From NCBI RefSeq assembly GCF_963678635.1, contig NC_087066.1, forward strand, positions 4,776,485 through 4,840,484: DNA of 64,000 bases, written 5' to 3'. Position numbers and translations under genes: made by a program. The stretch comes from Symsagittifera roscoffensis. Lineage: Eukaryota > Xenacoelomorpha > Acoela > Convolutidae. The notes below the pieces were generated by a model. It was not told where the DNA came from. It made no database searches and was given only the letters and a program-made list of their open reading frames with translations. Shown piece by piece: positions 35,371-46,763 of this stretch. Position 1 is the stretch's first letter, and every line of letters begins with the position of its first letter.

Positions 35371-36980
35371 TTAACAGAAGACCTTCGTTTTTTAAGAGAG
35401 CTCGAAAAATAATTTAGCAAGCTTTAAAAAAATCCCCGCCTGTTAAATGCGCTTCCTGAAGATAGATGGATTAGTACGAAGCTAACTTGGAATGTGTATC
35501 TTGTGGTCAGATAAATGATAACTATGTGATCATGGATTTCTTTTGTTCGAGAATTAATCAACTAAATCAATCACATTTCTTATTCTAAGACTGTAGTTGG
35601 AAATAATATAGAATGTTCAACTGTTTAAACGATTTTTTTATTCCAAATAATTTACATCGACATTTTTTGAACTGTTTTCCAGATGTCTCAATTATTTTGG
35701 GAGTCCAGATGTCTCAATTATTTTGGGAGAGGTCTCAAGTAATGCATCAATAGTTTTCCTTTTTGTCTGAAATTGTATTATTTTGGTGTGAGAAGATTGA
35801 ATTTTTCAAGATAATTTATGATGTGATATTAGAGCAAATGCTTAAACACTTTACGGAAAATAGAAAGTATTAATTAAGGTTCAATTTTAATCCGCTTGTG
35901 AGAGATCACCATCTTTATGAGTTAGAGTTACCTCAGCCAATTTAAAAACATCGGGAAAAAGGGGGTGCATTAGGCAATGGTTGAGACATTTGTTAGTACA
36001 AGTACAAAACACTTTCAGTTTTTTTAGAGAAATCATTGAAACCTTGAGCGTCTGTGTGGAATTTGCAGGGAAGGCAGTTTACAATATTCGATAGTTCGTT
36101 TTCACTAGTTAATACATTATGAAAAGAAAATAGTTCAGAGCTATCTTCGGTGTTTATCGGAACTGTTTTTTCATTTTTGACCCTACTGCTGCAAAGAAAT
36201 AAATAGATTTGTCACAAACTACCTTAAAAGATATAGGCACATTAGATTTTTTCTTTGCCTGTTACCTCAGAGATAGAATAATACGAACTGCCAGCATCCG
36301 TTTTATGATAAGTAGTTGATTGTATTTTTACATAGTCTCTCATAGCTATGTTTATTATATATTTTGTCTGATTTCTGTATTTACAAAATTTGTCGTTGGA
36401 TTCTTGAGTTTCTTTGGATCGCTAGTTTTCATGGAATAGTCTGTCTCTTTTTATGAAATTTTTCACTCGGCTAATTACGCAGTTTTTTTTCTGTAATTCG
36501 TGTTGCATTTTTTATAATCATAGTTGTTTGGTTTCTGTCTTTTATGTTGTAAAGGAAAAACTACTCTCTCGGATGAGAAATAGTCCATTATCTACGTGGT
36601 CTTCGGTTTGCTATTAAAGTATCTACTTGGAAATTAGTTTCACATTTAGCAGATAATTTATCCTTTTGTGGTTCACAGTTTTTCAAATTCACAGTTTTTA
36701 TTGTGATTGCTGTGAAACATATCAATCAGTAATTTAGAATTGTTTTGTTCACGTGAAGCAGCAGATAACTGAACAAACTGAAGGTTGATTGCTAAGCAAC
36801 TCTTGAATTGTTGTCTTTCCGGTGTTTCCTCTGGAGTGTTTGAGTTTTTAATTCCCGCGTACAATGTTTTCAGTAACTTCGTAAAAATCGATGTCATTGA
36901 CTAATGCTCTAAAAGTTTAGTATTTTCAATGTTGGCACGTGGGACAATGTATACGCAGCCTAATATTGTGGTCTACTTTA
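35371..36980. other. Intergenic, small duplication only
   Basis: A 27-base tandem duplication of CCAGATGTCTCAATTATTTTGGGAG lies at about 35681-35730. Nothing else recognised. Confidence 0.45.
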
Positions 36981-36983
36981 CCG

Positions 36984-37183
36984 AAGATAATTTGGTTGTT
37001 AAATTCCGTACATCGTTACGGTTAGATTTCTTAAGTCGGAAAATCTAGATCCGCTCTTATTTAACTGTCAATGTCTTCTCCTTTTCTTTCCGACAGCAAT
37101 ATTCAGTTGACTGATCCACCTAATTTGAGAATTCCGTGATCTTTAACATTGTTCAACCATGTTATCGTTAAGCAAACAAAAAA
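36984..37183. repeat. 200-bp direct repeat, copy 1
   Basis: Shares GATAATTTGGTTGTT, CATCGTTACGGTTAGATTTC, CCGCTCTTATTTAACTGTC, CTTTCCGACAGCAAT and 'aacattgttcaaccatgttat' with 37543-37735. Few differences. Confidence 0.85.
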
Positions 37184-37542
37184 TATGACAACTTGAGTAA
37201 TTTAAAAAAAAAACTTGCAGCTCACGAAAGCTTCTGCTATGTGGTCTGATATTCTGAAAGAGAACCTCCGGCATCGCGAACAAAAAAAACGACTAGCGAA
37301 AAATTGTGTTCTTGAGAGAAACAAAAGTTAACTTAGAAGCTTCAATATTATCTTAAACAAGCTTAAAAATGGTATTTTAATCCTCTATATATCCTCTTCT
37401 TCAACCAAACGGCTGATGTAACTTTCCAGTGGCAATAAAAATGAACAAAAAATGAATAAATGAAAAAACTAGGTGTGCCGATTTTAGTTCATTGAAAGCA
37501 AACAGAAAACATAACAAGAAAATAGTATTTAAATAGCACAGG

Positions 37543-37735
37543 ATAATTTGGTTGTTTATTTCCATACATCGTTACGGTTAGATTTCTTACGTCGGAAAAT
37601 CTATATCCGCTCTTATTTAACTGTCAATGTCTTCTCCTTTTCTTTCCGACAGCAATGTTAAGTTGACTGATCCACCTAATTTGAGAATTCCGTGATCTGT
37701 AACATTGTTCAACCATGTTATTGTTATGCAAACAA
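37543..37735. repeat. 200-bp direct repeat, copy 2
   Basis: Second copy of 36984-37183, about 560 bp downstream. The sequence between the copies is not repeated. Confidence 0.85.
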
Positions 37736-38064
37736 AAATTATTATTGTAATCGTGTGAGACTGCGTAATCAGACACTTCTCAATGAAAAATTTTACATAA
37801 ACAAAGTTTTATTCAACTTAATCTATATTCCCATCAGAATAACTGAGCAGTTACTTTGGGATTTACAAAAACTCTCGAAGATTTTTCTGGCTTCAATTTT
37901 TTCTGGAGACGTTCTCGACTCTGCGTTCAACTTTTTCCCCGAATATTGCCAATTGTACGCTGTCCTGCTTTTTTGACCGCATTTTGATTTTTACCCAAGC
38001 TTTCTACCTTCTTTATATTTAAATACTCAATACCGTTTTGAGCGTTTCCTTTTTCAATACGAAG
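37736..38064. other. Intergenic, nothing recognised
   Basis: No feature seen. Confidence 0.4.
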
Positions 38065-38374
38065 TTAACGCAATTTCTTGTGCTTGTGAAATTCACTTGC
38101 TTTGATGCAATGTTGTGAGCAAAGCCTCATCTTTTGGCCATTCTCATTTAAAAACATCGGTGATAATGTATGGGTTTTTCGAAAATTTTCAAGTATATCG
38201 CTGCACCATAAAAAATGGGTTTTTAAAAAAGTGATCTTCATTATAAGCCTGAGAAATAAAACTCCATAATCGTGACCCAAAGAAATCATGACAAGCTTTG
38301 ATCCCGGTCGCATTTACGTTCATTTTCGACATAATTGCAGAAAAAATTGACAATGTCTCACCAGGTTTGCACAA
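38065..38374 (-). pseudogene. Unrecognised coding-like remnant
   Basis: The - strand frame starting at 38374 reads SAIMSKMNVNATGIKACHDF then SRLWSFISQAYNEDHFFKNP and meets a stop at about 38189. Some protein-like sequence resumes after it (FSKNPYIITDVF), and the neighbouring frame is open to 38065. The composition looks protein-like, but I recognise no family. It may be a decayed gene or transposon piece, or chance. Confidence 0.25.
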
Positions 38375-39189
38375 GCACGTGCAGCAAAGGGAAAAGAAGG
38401 GGGAGTGTTAACGACTATTATGCAATCTTTTCTTGAGTACCTTTTTAGTGCTATAACCCCATCAACCTCTTCGAGCCACACCCAAACTCTCATATTTTGC
38501 GATATCCTTTAAATTTGCGATATCCTGTCTTTGATCAGCATTTTCACATTTGAGGGCCTCTATTTCCACCATTTTTTTTCTGTTGATTGGCGGGTTAGCA
38601 GTAAACATGCAAGTTGACAAGTTAGCAGTAGCCATGATAATTAAATAAAAATATTAAACCAAGAAAGCTTCAAAAGTAACCCTGTAAATTTAACGCTTCA
38701 CATTAAGGCTAAAATCATAGCAAAAGTCCAGCGGAAGTTTTTCCTCAATTTTTTTTGAAAATCAAGCAAGTGACTGAACATCAGTTCTTTTTTATTCTAT
38801 CATAAAAAGTTCTAACGTTTCAAATTGTTCTAAGATAATGTCGTTTTTTAATGATTAAAAATTCTTAAGTTATTTATCCTGAGGTTATGGTCGGAGTTTA
38901 ATTATTGAAAATTAACTGAGCTATTGCCAGCTTACAAGCGCTCAGTTTGTAAATTGAGCTCTTGTTTGTGACTGCAGTCAAGTGATTGCAGGTCGCCATT
39001 GCATTCGATGCGCCATTTTGCCACGAAATGAGAATAATTATTTTATAAAGCAATTGTCTCTAAATCACGAACTAAATCTTTTAATCGAACCATTTTTATT
39101 TATTGGATAAAAATCAGCATTTCTGCGAGGGTGACTGCATAGACATATTTTGAGTACATATTTTTTTGGCTAGTGCTTAAAGAATCGTG
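38375..39189. other. Intergenic, nothing recognised
   Basis: A short GGTTATGGTCGGA match to a repeat-B end occurs at about 38883. Nothing else. Confidence 0.4.
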
Positions 39190-39366
39190 AGCGATCATGG
39201 CGCAGATTTTGGGACGTTTGACTTCTAATCTCGTGGTCGGGGTTTCAATACCGGCACGATGCAGATTTTTTTAAAACTTTTTTCGTTATAACTTTCTGAC
39301 TCTTTTGGGGCTACTTTTTGCCAATTTTTGATAATGTTGCGACGTGCAGCTTCGCCTCTGTGTCGA
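39190..39366 (+). mobile_element. tRNA-derived SINE (family S)
   Basis: A-box-like ATGGCGCAGATTTTGGG at about 39197 and B-box-like GGGTTTCAATACCGG at about 39240. Ends in a hairpin GCGACGTGCAGCTTCGC at about 39339-39355 and CTCTGTGT. Confidence 0.65.
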
Positions 39367-39929
39367 TAATTTTTGCTGGTTTTTCCGAGTTGTACTTTTA
39401 ACCTTAATTGTAATTTCTCATCTAGCTTGTTCTAGGTTCGTGACGTATCGCAGAAGATGCGAATGTCCGCTTCGCTTCTGACTTGCATTGAAATTCAAAA
39501 ACTTGCAAACTAAGTCGTTTTTTGGTCACCTGGAGCTTTTAAAGAAAATAGCCGTTAACTCAAGGCTATGATGCGCGATTTGAAACTGCTAGTGGTAAGT
39601 ATTTGATTTCCAATGGCCATAATATATATACCAAACAGTTTTCTTATTATTTGAACGGGTTTGCAATTGAACGCTACCGTCAATAGCTCCCAATTTGCCC
39701 CATGACGCTCAGATAAGAACTGTTTTAGAAATCAAGCGAACATTGCATTCAATTCGATTCAAGTGGCCCAGATCCTAGGAATTATAATAATAATAATCCA
39801 ATAATGCTCACATATTAAGTATTTCTCTCTTATAAGGAATTCCTAAAGTTTTCGAAGAAAACCCTTCAATCAATTTCTATTTGTTCTTCATAAATTCAAA
39901 ATGACTTTTTTCGTTAGTTCAGAAAATTA

Positions 39930-41390
39930 GTTACGAATAAAGTGATTTTGAAATTTAGATTTTAGAACTTTTTGCGCGATAAACTTAGAAAAGTAGTTTA
40001 AAGCACTAAAAACATTGCTTATTTATAGTTTGCAAAATCATATTTACTCCTTTGCGAACCTACATATCACGCATTTTTGAATCATTTTTAGTGAGCTCAG
40101 AAATGTAGTTTAAATTTTAAAAGTACTCTTTAAATTGAAAACGTGTAGTCTTTTGGAAGCAAATATTACTCGTATATTACACGCTTTTTAAACCATTTTC
40201 AGCAGTGAGCTCAGAAGTATTGTTTTATTCACTCAACAGTTTAAATATCTACTAATTCTTGTTTACTCTTTTGGAAACCTATATATTGCATAATTTTAAT
40301 AATCCGTTTTTGTGGTGAGCCCAGAAGTATACTTTGATTATTGAAAAAATAGCCATTTAAACACTTAGATCAACCGTACAATCACCCCCCTCTCCCATAA
40401 GTGACCTACCGTGGAATGCCCTTCCCAAGTATGTATTAATTCTGAAAATTATTTCTGTAAAAATATGCATTTCAGACACAAATAAATTTTTTACTTTTTA
40501 TGCGGCATTGCTTTTGTATGCTGTTAATTACACAAATTGATGTTTTAATTGAATGTTCTTTAGTGAGATGATTATTTCTAAACGAATCTAGGCAACACTG
40601 AAAGCTTAATAAAAAATCTATATTTTTCCTCCCTAAATCGATTTGATGGATGGAGGAATTGTACAGTTGATCCAGATATTTTTGCAAACCTGTTCACTTT
40701 TTTGGGAACCTCTAAAATACACATCATTTACAAACGTTTTTCATTTTTTGAGCTCAGAATTGTGCTTTAAGGCTTTAAAAATGACGTTACTTCTTAAAAT
40801 TTTAGATATTTTGCTTACTTCTTCGGAAACCTTTTAACTACACATTTTAAACATTTTTTTGAGCTCAGAAACAAAGTTGGATGCACCAACACGTTTGCTA
40901 AATAAAGATGTTTTAAAAATGAGTTATTCACTCGGAAACATGTAAGTTGCATGCTTTTTGAGTCATTTTTCTGGTAAGGTGACATATATAATTTGGTGCA
41001 TCAAAGAATTTTGCTTGTCAATAATTTTGAAAACATGTTAGCAATTTCGCAAAATTAGAAGTTGCATATTTTTAAAAGTCGTTTTTATTTGGTAAGCCTA
41101 CAAGTATTAGCTGAGGTGATTCGTAAAACTTCTTTACAAACATAGTCACAAATTTGAAAACTTTTTGTTTCCATTTTTTTAAGAAAACTTTTTGTGAGCT
41201 CAAAAATATAGTTAATGACGTTTCTTTTTTAAACGTTTTCAAAATTAAAGTTGTTCATTTGCAATTCTTCATAATTCAAACTTTTTTTGATAAGCTCAGA
41301 ATGTAGTTTGATGCACTAAAAACGTTGCTTCTCAAAGTTCTTAAGAACATGTTTACTTCTATGCAAACCTACATAATAAGCGCTTTCTAG
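39930..41390. repeat. Degenerate satellite-like array, about 110-bp monomers
   Basis: The phrase GTGAGCTCAGAA(A/G)T(A/G)TAGTTT and variants recurs at about 40091, 40205, 40315, 40748, 40859, 40971, 41089, 41194 and 41289. Spacings are 95-118, and the gap of 433 equals about four monomers. Each monomer also carries 'ctcttttggaaacctacatatt(g/a)ca' and 'tgcactaaaaacgttgctt'. High divergence indicates an old array. Confidence 0.75.
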
Positions 41391-41867
41391 GGTTAAATGG
41401 ACACCTTTTTCTGGGATCAGATTCTCTGGCCGCTCAAAGGAGTCTCCTTTTTGTGCAATTTTACGATAATTGACTCTAAATTTTTCTAAATGCGTTTGAG
41501 AAGCCCATGTATACCTATTTTGAGACAAAGCGCACGCGCTTAAAGAAACGCATTTTTCCGCCAGTTTTGGTATGCACTTCCAAAAATTAACTTGCGTCAA
41601 TCAATTTGGTCGACCTTAAAAATATAAATGTTTGAAGTTTTCATCTTTTTTAATTCCTCCTCTCGAGAAAATCCTAGTTCCAGCCTGAATTAGTTAGTTT
41701 TTAATAATTTCAATGCTTTTTCTGAATATTTCAACGCGGCGATTTTAACGCTCCATTAAGATAAATGATTCATCTGTTTGACAATTAACCAACCTTTGTT
41801 TCAATTAAGTAATTCTTATTAAATTAAATAACCGTAATTGACAGTAATTGAATAATGCGACAGCTTA
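41391..41867. other. Downstream flank of the transporter gene
   Basis: AT-rich; no clean AATAAA was identified on the - strand close to the stop (a TTTAATAAG variant lies about 50 bases after it). Confidence 0.4.
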
Positions 41868-42368
41868 CTATGATATCTCGATATCACATCTCGAGTTAGA
41901 CTTCAAATTTCGTTCTCTCACTTTTAAAACCACAACTTGTATCAGCACCGAGGCGACTATGAAAGCAGTTCCCGCAGTAGAAAGAATTGTAATTCGATCT
42001 GGAAACAGGAAGATCTGAGCTAGAAAAGTAAAGACTGAAGATGATGTTTGGATCACGAATGTTCCGGATACGGTAACGTCGGAAGTTCCGCGAACCATGC
42101 AATAAGCTGCGATTGATTGGCATATCATAGAAGCTATTGCGATTAGTTTCAAAAAATATAAACATTGAATTGAATCTGAGAGGGGTCTGTATGTAAGGAG
42201 TCCAGCTATTGTAGTTCCAGACATGTATCCCAGAAGAGCCCAGCTGGGTGGATATTGCTGATAGTTGCGGACTCTGGAAATCATGATGACGAAACATAAT
42301 CCAGACAGAATAGCCAAAGCAACTCCTAGGAGGCTGTCCAGTTCAAGGATATCCAGAGAGAGAAGAGC
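41868..42368 (-). CDS. Transporter exon 2 (helices 6-10)
   Basis: Acceptor CATTTAG at 42370-42369, 166 codons plus TGA/TAA stop at 41868. It starts ALLSLDILELDSLLGVALAI and includes CQSIAAYCMVRGTSDVTVSG, the EamA region after helix 8, and FLFPDRITILSTAGTAFIVA. Confidence 0.85.
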   Translation of the reverse strand, partial: ALLSLDILELDSLLGVALAILSGLCFVIMISRVRNYQQYPPSWALLGYMSGTTIAGLLTYRPLSDSIQCLYFLKLIAIASMICQSIAAYCMVRGTSDVTVSGTFVIQTSSSVFTFLAQIFLFPDRITILSTAGTAFIVASVLIQVVVLKVRERNLKSNSRCDIEIS

Positions 42369-44566
42369 CTAAATGCCAGGTAGTTTATGAAATTGTGTAA
42401 ATTTGAGGGCTTTCTATATGAAACCAACCGAATGATTTTTCTGTAGAGAGCAAGTGACTTGTGATGTAACGTAATATAATTATGCTTGCGTTTAGCCAGC
42501 GTCGTTATCAAACTGGCAAATAGATAGACTTTTTTCGGATTATCAAGAATTAGTTTAACAGAATCACATGAATCATTTTACCCTGTAGTTCATATCAAAT
42601 CAAAAGTCAGACGTTAAGTTTTTTTGTAAGCAGAAAATTGTCAGCGCGTCAAAAAAATTTTGTCGGATGTTTGTTTGTCATTTTTTGTCAGCTTAGTTGT
42701 CGCAGCACCACATCTAGCCAAAAATTGGTAATTTTTTTAAAAATAAAAAAACTTTCAGCGTATTCCTGTTTTGAGCAACTAGTTGAGTTCTGAGAAGTTT
42801 TATCTATTCTTTTGGCTATTTTTACCTTTTTTTTTCATGCTGTTGATTAAGTTTTTTTGGAAGTTGTTCGTTTTTAAATTCAAGGAGTGTTTTGTGCATT
42901 GGTAACACCTACGCTTGAGATGACAAATACCAGAAGTTCGTTTCCAATTTTCATTGAAGCATTTCTTTGTAGCATTTGTTGTAAAGTTTCTAATAGCAGA
43001 TGTAACTTTGTTTTGGAATTTTTTTGTCCTTTTTTCCATGTTTTATAATTTGTATAACAAAAAAAATTTTCGAAGGTTTTGAAGGTTTTTTTTCAACTTT
43101 TGATTTTTATTTTCATTTGCTCTTAGTCAGAGTCATTCATTTCTGTATCGCAAGTGGCTCGAAGCTCCGTTTTGCCTCTGTATTATAAAAAAATGTATTA
43201 ACGATGTCTTGATACAGAGTTTTTATATAAGTTTACAAAAATTAATCTGAATCGTATGGGCGAACGTGTCTCATTCAGCGGAGAACAGAAGAAGTTTGTA
43301 ATTCTTAGATCTAAGTGATCGCTGTACTCATAAACAATTTTTCAATTGTAACGCCTCTTTATACCCCCTACATTCGACCATTTTCTTTTAAAAAACAGCT
43401 TTTTATATGGTAAATAGGCACAAAAATGTTCCGTCATGAAATTGCTCTCTTTTGCTGCCTGCTCTTTTTTAAAATATCAAATCTTTAGTTAGAATACTCG
43501 ATGTGATACTCCGAAGCAGGCGCGGATCTAAGAATTTTTCGAAGGGGGGGGGGGGCAGATTTTCAAAAAAATATTTGAACATTTTGTCGACCTTTTTTTT
43601 AGGTTGGCCAAATTGATTTTCTGAGCTCTCCCAAACCACTATAAAGACCCTAATTTGACCAAAATTTCTTCGCCGCAGGCAAATTTTTCGAAAACGGCCA
43701 AAAATGGTGTTTTTAGACACTTTTTGGAAAATATCGACCAAAAAAATTGTGTTTTTTTTCGGCGTGCGCTCCTGAAATTAGTTTAGGCTGGCGCCTTTAG
43801 AAATTTTTTTTAAAGTTCAGTCAACCAAAAACGGATATTTAAAAATAGTACAGGGGTCCCCTTTGGGTCGGCAGGTGGTCGAATACCCGAGAGGGGGGCG
43901 TCCACCTCCCTAAATCTGCTCCTGCTCCGAAGTTAAATTTTGAGCTTACCGCCAATTTTCAACAAAATTTGTAGAAAAAATTGTGAGTTCATTTTTTTTT
44001 CTAAATGCAGTCGTTTTTCTATGAAGCGAAGTTTCTTGAGAATCGGCTCTGAGTTTTAATTTTCATTATCCGAGTTTCATTATCATGACATTTGACATCA
44101 TCATGACATTTCTTAGACAAATTAAGAGCCTTGCCTGTGGGTTGCAAATGAGTCCAGTCCCGATGACTCCCGCCAGAACTGAGATGATTGACAGAACAGT
44201 CGGCCGCTTTTTCTCTTTGATAATTTCAACCACCACTGATGAGAAAAGAGAGAAGAAGGCATTGACTAGAATAGAATCGGAGGGTAAAATGAATCGAAGA
44301 GACCAGAAATGCAGACCAAATGAGGCGCCCCCAAAAATAAAACCATTTAAGAAACAGAAGTAAAGATTTCTCTCTTTGCGGTGACGAAAAATATAGAATT
44401 TGGGTTCAGTTATTAGTTTGGTTAGAGCTATAATTGAGCCCAGAAGTCCAAACCAAGTTGCCAGTAGTGAAGTGTTGAAGCCAGACCTGGCAAAACCCAA
44501 ACTGGCCAGGGCGTAGAGTGTGGCATTTATGAGCAGTAACAGCAGGCCACGATTAACTGTCTTCAT
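41868..44566 (-). CDS. EamA/DMT-superfamily (SLC35G-like) membrane transporter, two exons
   Basis: Joining 44566-44135 to 42368-41868 gives a 310-residue protein with about ten hydrophobic segments arranged as two EamA-like halves, the drug/metabolite-transporter layout. The first half ends VLAGVIGTGLICNPQ, the typical EamA GxxLxxxP end of helix 5. The second half starts LDSLLGVALAILSGLCFVIM and ends with an inverted-half helix (STAGTAFIVASVLIQVVVL) and a basic tail. It is probably a small-molecule carrier of the plasma membrane or an organelle; substrate is unknown. The nearest group I would guess is SLC35G, but short loops and low similarity make this tentative. It is unrelated to its neighbours. 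Confidence 0.85.
42369..44134 (-). other. Intron of the transporter gene, apparently GC-AG type
   Basis: On the - strand the exon ends AACCCACAG and the intron begins GCAAGG; it ends CATTTAG before GCTCTTCTC. Both sides are phase 0 and the joined frame stays hydrophobic and EamA-like. No GT donor nearby gives an equally good consensus. The 1,766-bp intron contains an hAT-like MITE (43517-43924). Confidence 0.6.
43517..43924 (-). mobile_element. Non-autonomous hAT-like MITE, copy 3, with perfect 8-bp target duplication
   Basis: Flanked by CTCCGAAG at 43509-43516 and 43925-43932, a perfect 8-bp duplication. The ends CAGGCGCGGATCTAAGAA and TTCTCCTAAATCTGCTCCTG-like form an imperfect inverted repeat. 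408 bp, no coding. Inserted inside the transporter intron. Confidence 0.88.
44135..44566 (-). CDS. Transporter exon 1 (helices 1-5)
   Basis: The first ATG (44566) follows an in-frame TAG by two codons, so it is taken as the start; TATAATTTAG just upstream could alternatively be a splice acceptor for a 5' exon. It encodes MKTVNRGLLLLLINATLYAL, then LATWFGLLGSIIALTKLI, FGGASFGLHFWSLRFILPSD and VLSIISVLAGVIGTGLI. Confidence 0.82.
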
Positions 44567-46130
44567 CAAAAACTAAATTATAAAGTTAAAATGAGCTGTC
44601 GTGAAATTGAATAATGAATCGTCGACAATGTTTGAATAATAAATTCATGAAATATTTTAATCCTCATTTAGATCTCAATTGTTTATAGTTCTTGATTTTT
44701 CATCGATAGATTTAAATTTTCATGTGTACACAAAAAAATCAATAACTATAAATAACGTTTTCGGTTATTGTTAAGTATAACAAATATTACACAACAGTTT
44801 TAAACATCAAGAAACGTGATAAAATAACAGCTGATATTATACAATTCTCATCAATGTGCATAAAAAATTATGATTGAAGAAATGTTAGCTCGATTGTTTT
44901 CGTTTTTTCTCTTCGAAAAGCAATATGTAAACACCTGTCATTCCTGTGCAAAAAAAAGGAAAAGACAGGAAAATAAATGAAAGGAAAGTTCTTTATAAGC
45001 TTTTGCAGCTATCTCAGAAAAAATAGAAATTGAAAAAAGCAGTTTTGATCAAATCTACACATTCTTCCCTTCATGATATATGATTAGTGTTTGTAAAATG
45101 TGACCAAATATATTTACCTTAAATTTTTCAAATTGTATTAGTTACAAAATGGATGATCAACAAAGACAAGAGACAAATTTCATGTCCAAATTATAGTTAT
45201 AGCTTGGATCTTATATAGCTACAATATAGTTTCAGGATTTATATAGCTACAATCACTGACTGGTTTGATTACTTCTGAATACATCGGTTTCAAAAAGAGT
45301 CAGTGGCCGCCTCTCAGCAAATAAAAAAAACTAAGAAAAACTTAGTTCTGCGGGAAAACTAAACCGTAAAACTCAGATCAAGATATGTTTGAAAACTTAA
45401 CACAAAACAGTTTTCGTCGTACAAAAAATTAGAGGATACTATTTTGATGTAGCAGCAGATTTTCACCTTTTAATCAAATTCACCGGCAATTCTTTAATTG
45501 ATTTTTTTCGGAAGTCTAAAGGCTCACTATTGAACTAATGCGTTGCGAGCGTGCCAGTACAAAGCACCGATGTAACATTTATGAAATCCCCTTGGCACCA
45601 AATATTAAAGCCCCGCTTCATATACAAGTTTGGCTATGGTAGGGCTATAATTTTTTTTAAAAAACAAAAAAAAACTGGCGAGAAAAGAACTTAAACCAAA
45701 AAATTATTTTTCCCAGTAAGTTCAAGTTTGTAAAAGCAAGAATTCAGTCATGTAAATTTGTCTGAAAAATCAGCAGTAGAATAAAAACTGCACCAACCAG
45801 AAAGCTTGCATTGTAATAAGTCAACCAAAAGCCCTTAAAAAGTTAACCATAAAGTTTTACGTGCAGTCAACTGGGGGTAAGTGGCAGCTATGAACATGCA
45901 ACCCATTGCAAATACTTCTGTATTGTTACAGATAGGAAGATGTGATATATAGAAAAACTCTCATATGAAAATTCACAATACAATAGTGCAACTAAGTTTT
46001 CATACCTTGCTGATTTACATTAAAAATGAGGAGAAATTTTTCATTCGAGAGTGTTTTAGCTTTTGTTCCGACAATTGAAAATGGGGAGGATTTTTGTATT
46101 CGGGTGTGATTTAGTTTTTTCTTTTTGTTT
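44567..46130. other. Upstream flank, nothing recognised
   Basis: Contains a short direct repeat 'tatatagctacaat' at about 45213 and 45240. No gene or clear promoter elements. Confidence 0.4.
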
Positions 46131-46686
46131 TCTACGCAAAATCAGGTACCACAAATAATCATCGGACTAGGTTGAGTGATATATCATATTAAAGCTTTTT
46201 CAGTCGTGATTCGAACGGCATTTAGAAAATTTCAAAAATTTTTCCGTGTCGAGAAAAACCGGTTGGAATTTTTTGATTTTTGGTCCAATTTCGAACCAAT
46301 ATGGCGTGAGCATGTAGAATTACAAGCTGAATTGTGCCTAATTTAGACTTTGAAACTTATTTTAGGCATGTAAAACTAGTTTTTGAAGTTTTTAGCTTCA
46401 TTTGGGAATCAAAAACTTTAAAAAAATGTTGCAAATATTTTTGAGAAGAATTAAAAAAAAAAAATTTGTTTAAATTTCTCCAGTCATTTTTCTACAAAGT
46501 CTTTTTTCCAATTGCAAATTTTTCTATGACTGCCTAATATGCCTAAATTATATTTGTACGTCAGATCTTTTTATCACACCAAGCAGAAAAAAACTACACT
46601 ATCTGGAAAGAAATTTCTAAACCGTAGTTTTCTAAAAACTATCTATGGTCAGAACATTCTGTGCTACTTGCACAGTAACCGTCTAT

Positions 46687-46687
<1 letters not shown>
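46131..46687 (+). repeat. Repeat family B, copy B3
   Basis: Starts TCTACGCAAAATCAGGTACC then ACAAATAATCATCGG and 'gagtgatatatcatattaaagc'. Ends 'atggtcagaacattctgtgctacttgcacagtaaccgtctatc'. About 557 bp, non-coding. Immediately followed by a TA tract. Confidence 0.8.

Positions 46688-46689
<2 letters not shown>

Positions 46690-46760
<71 letters not shown>
46690..46760. repeat. (TA)35 microsatellite
   Basis: Uninterrupted alternating T and A lying exactly between the end of B3 and the start of B4. The open frames reading YIYIYI here are artefacts. Confidence 0.98.

Positions 46761-46763
<3 letters not shown>

Noticed and set aside
38189-38313. Complete gene on the - strand
   Set aside because: Only short overlapping frames with internal stops; reported as a low-confidence remnant.
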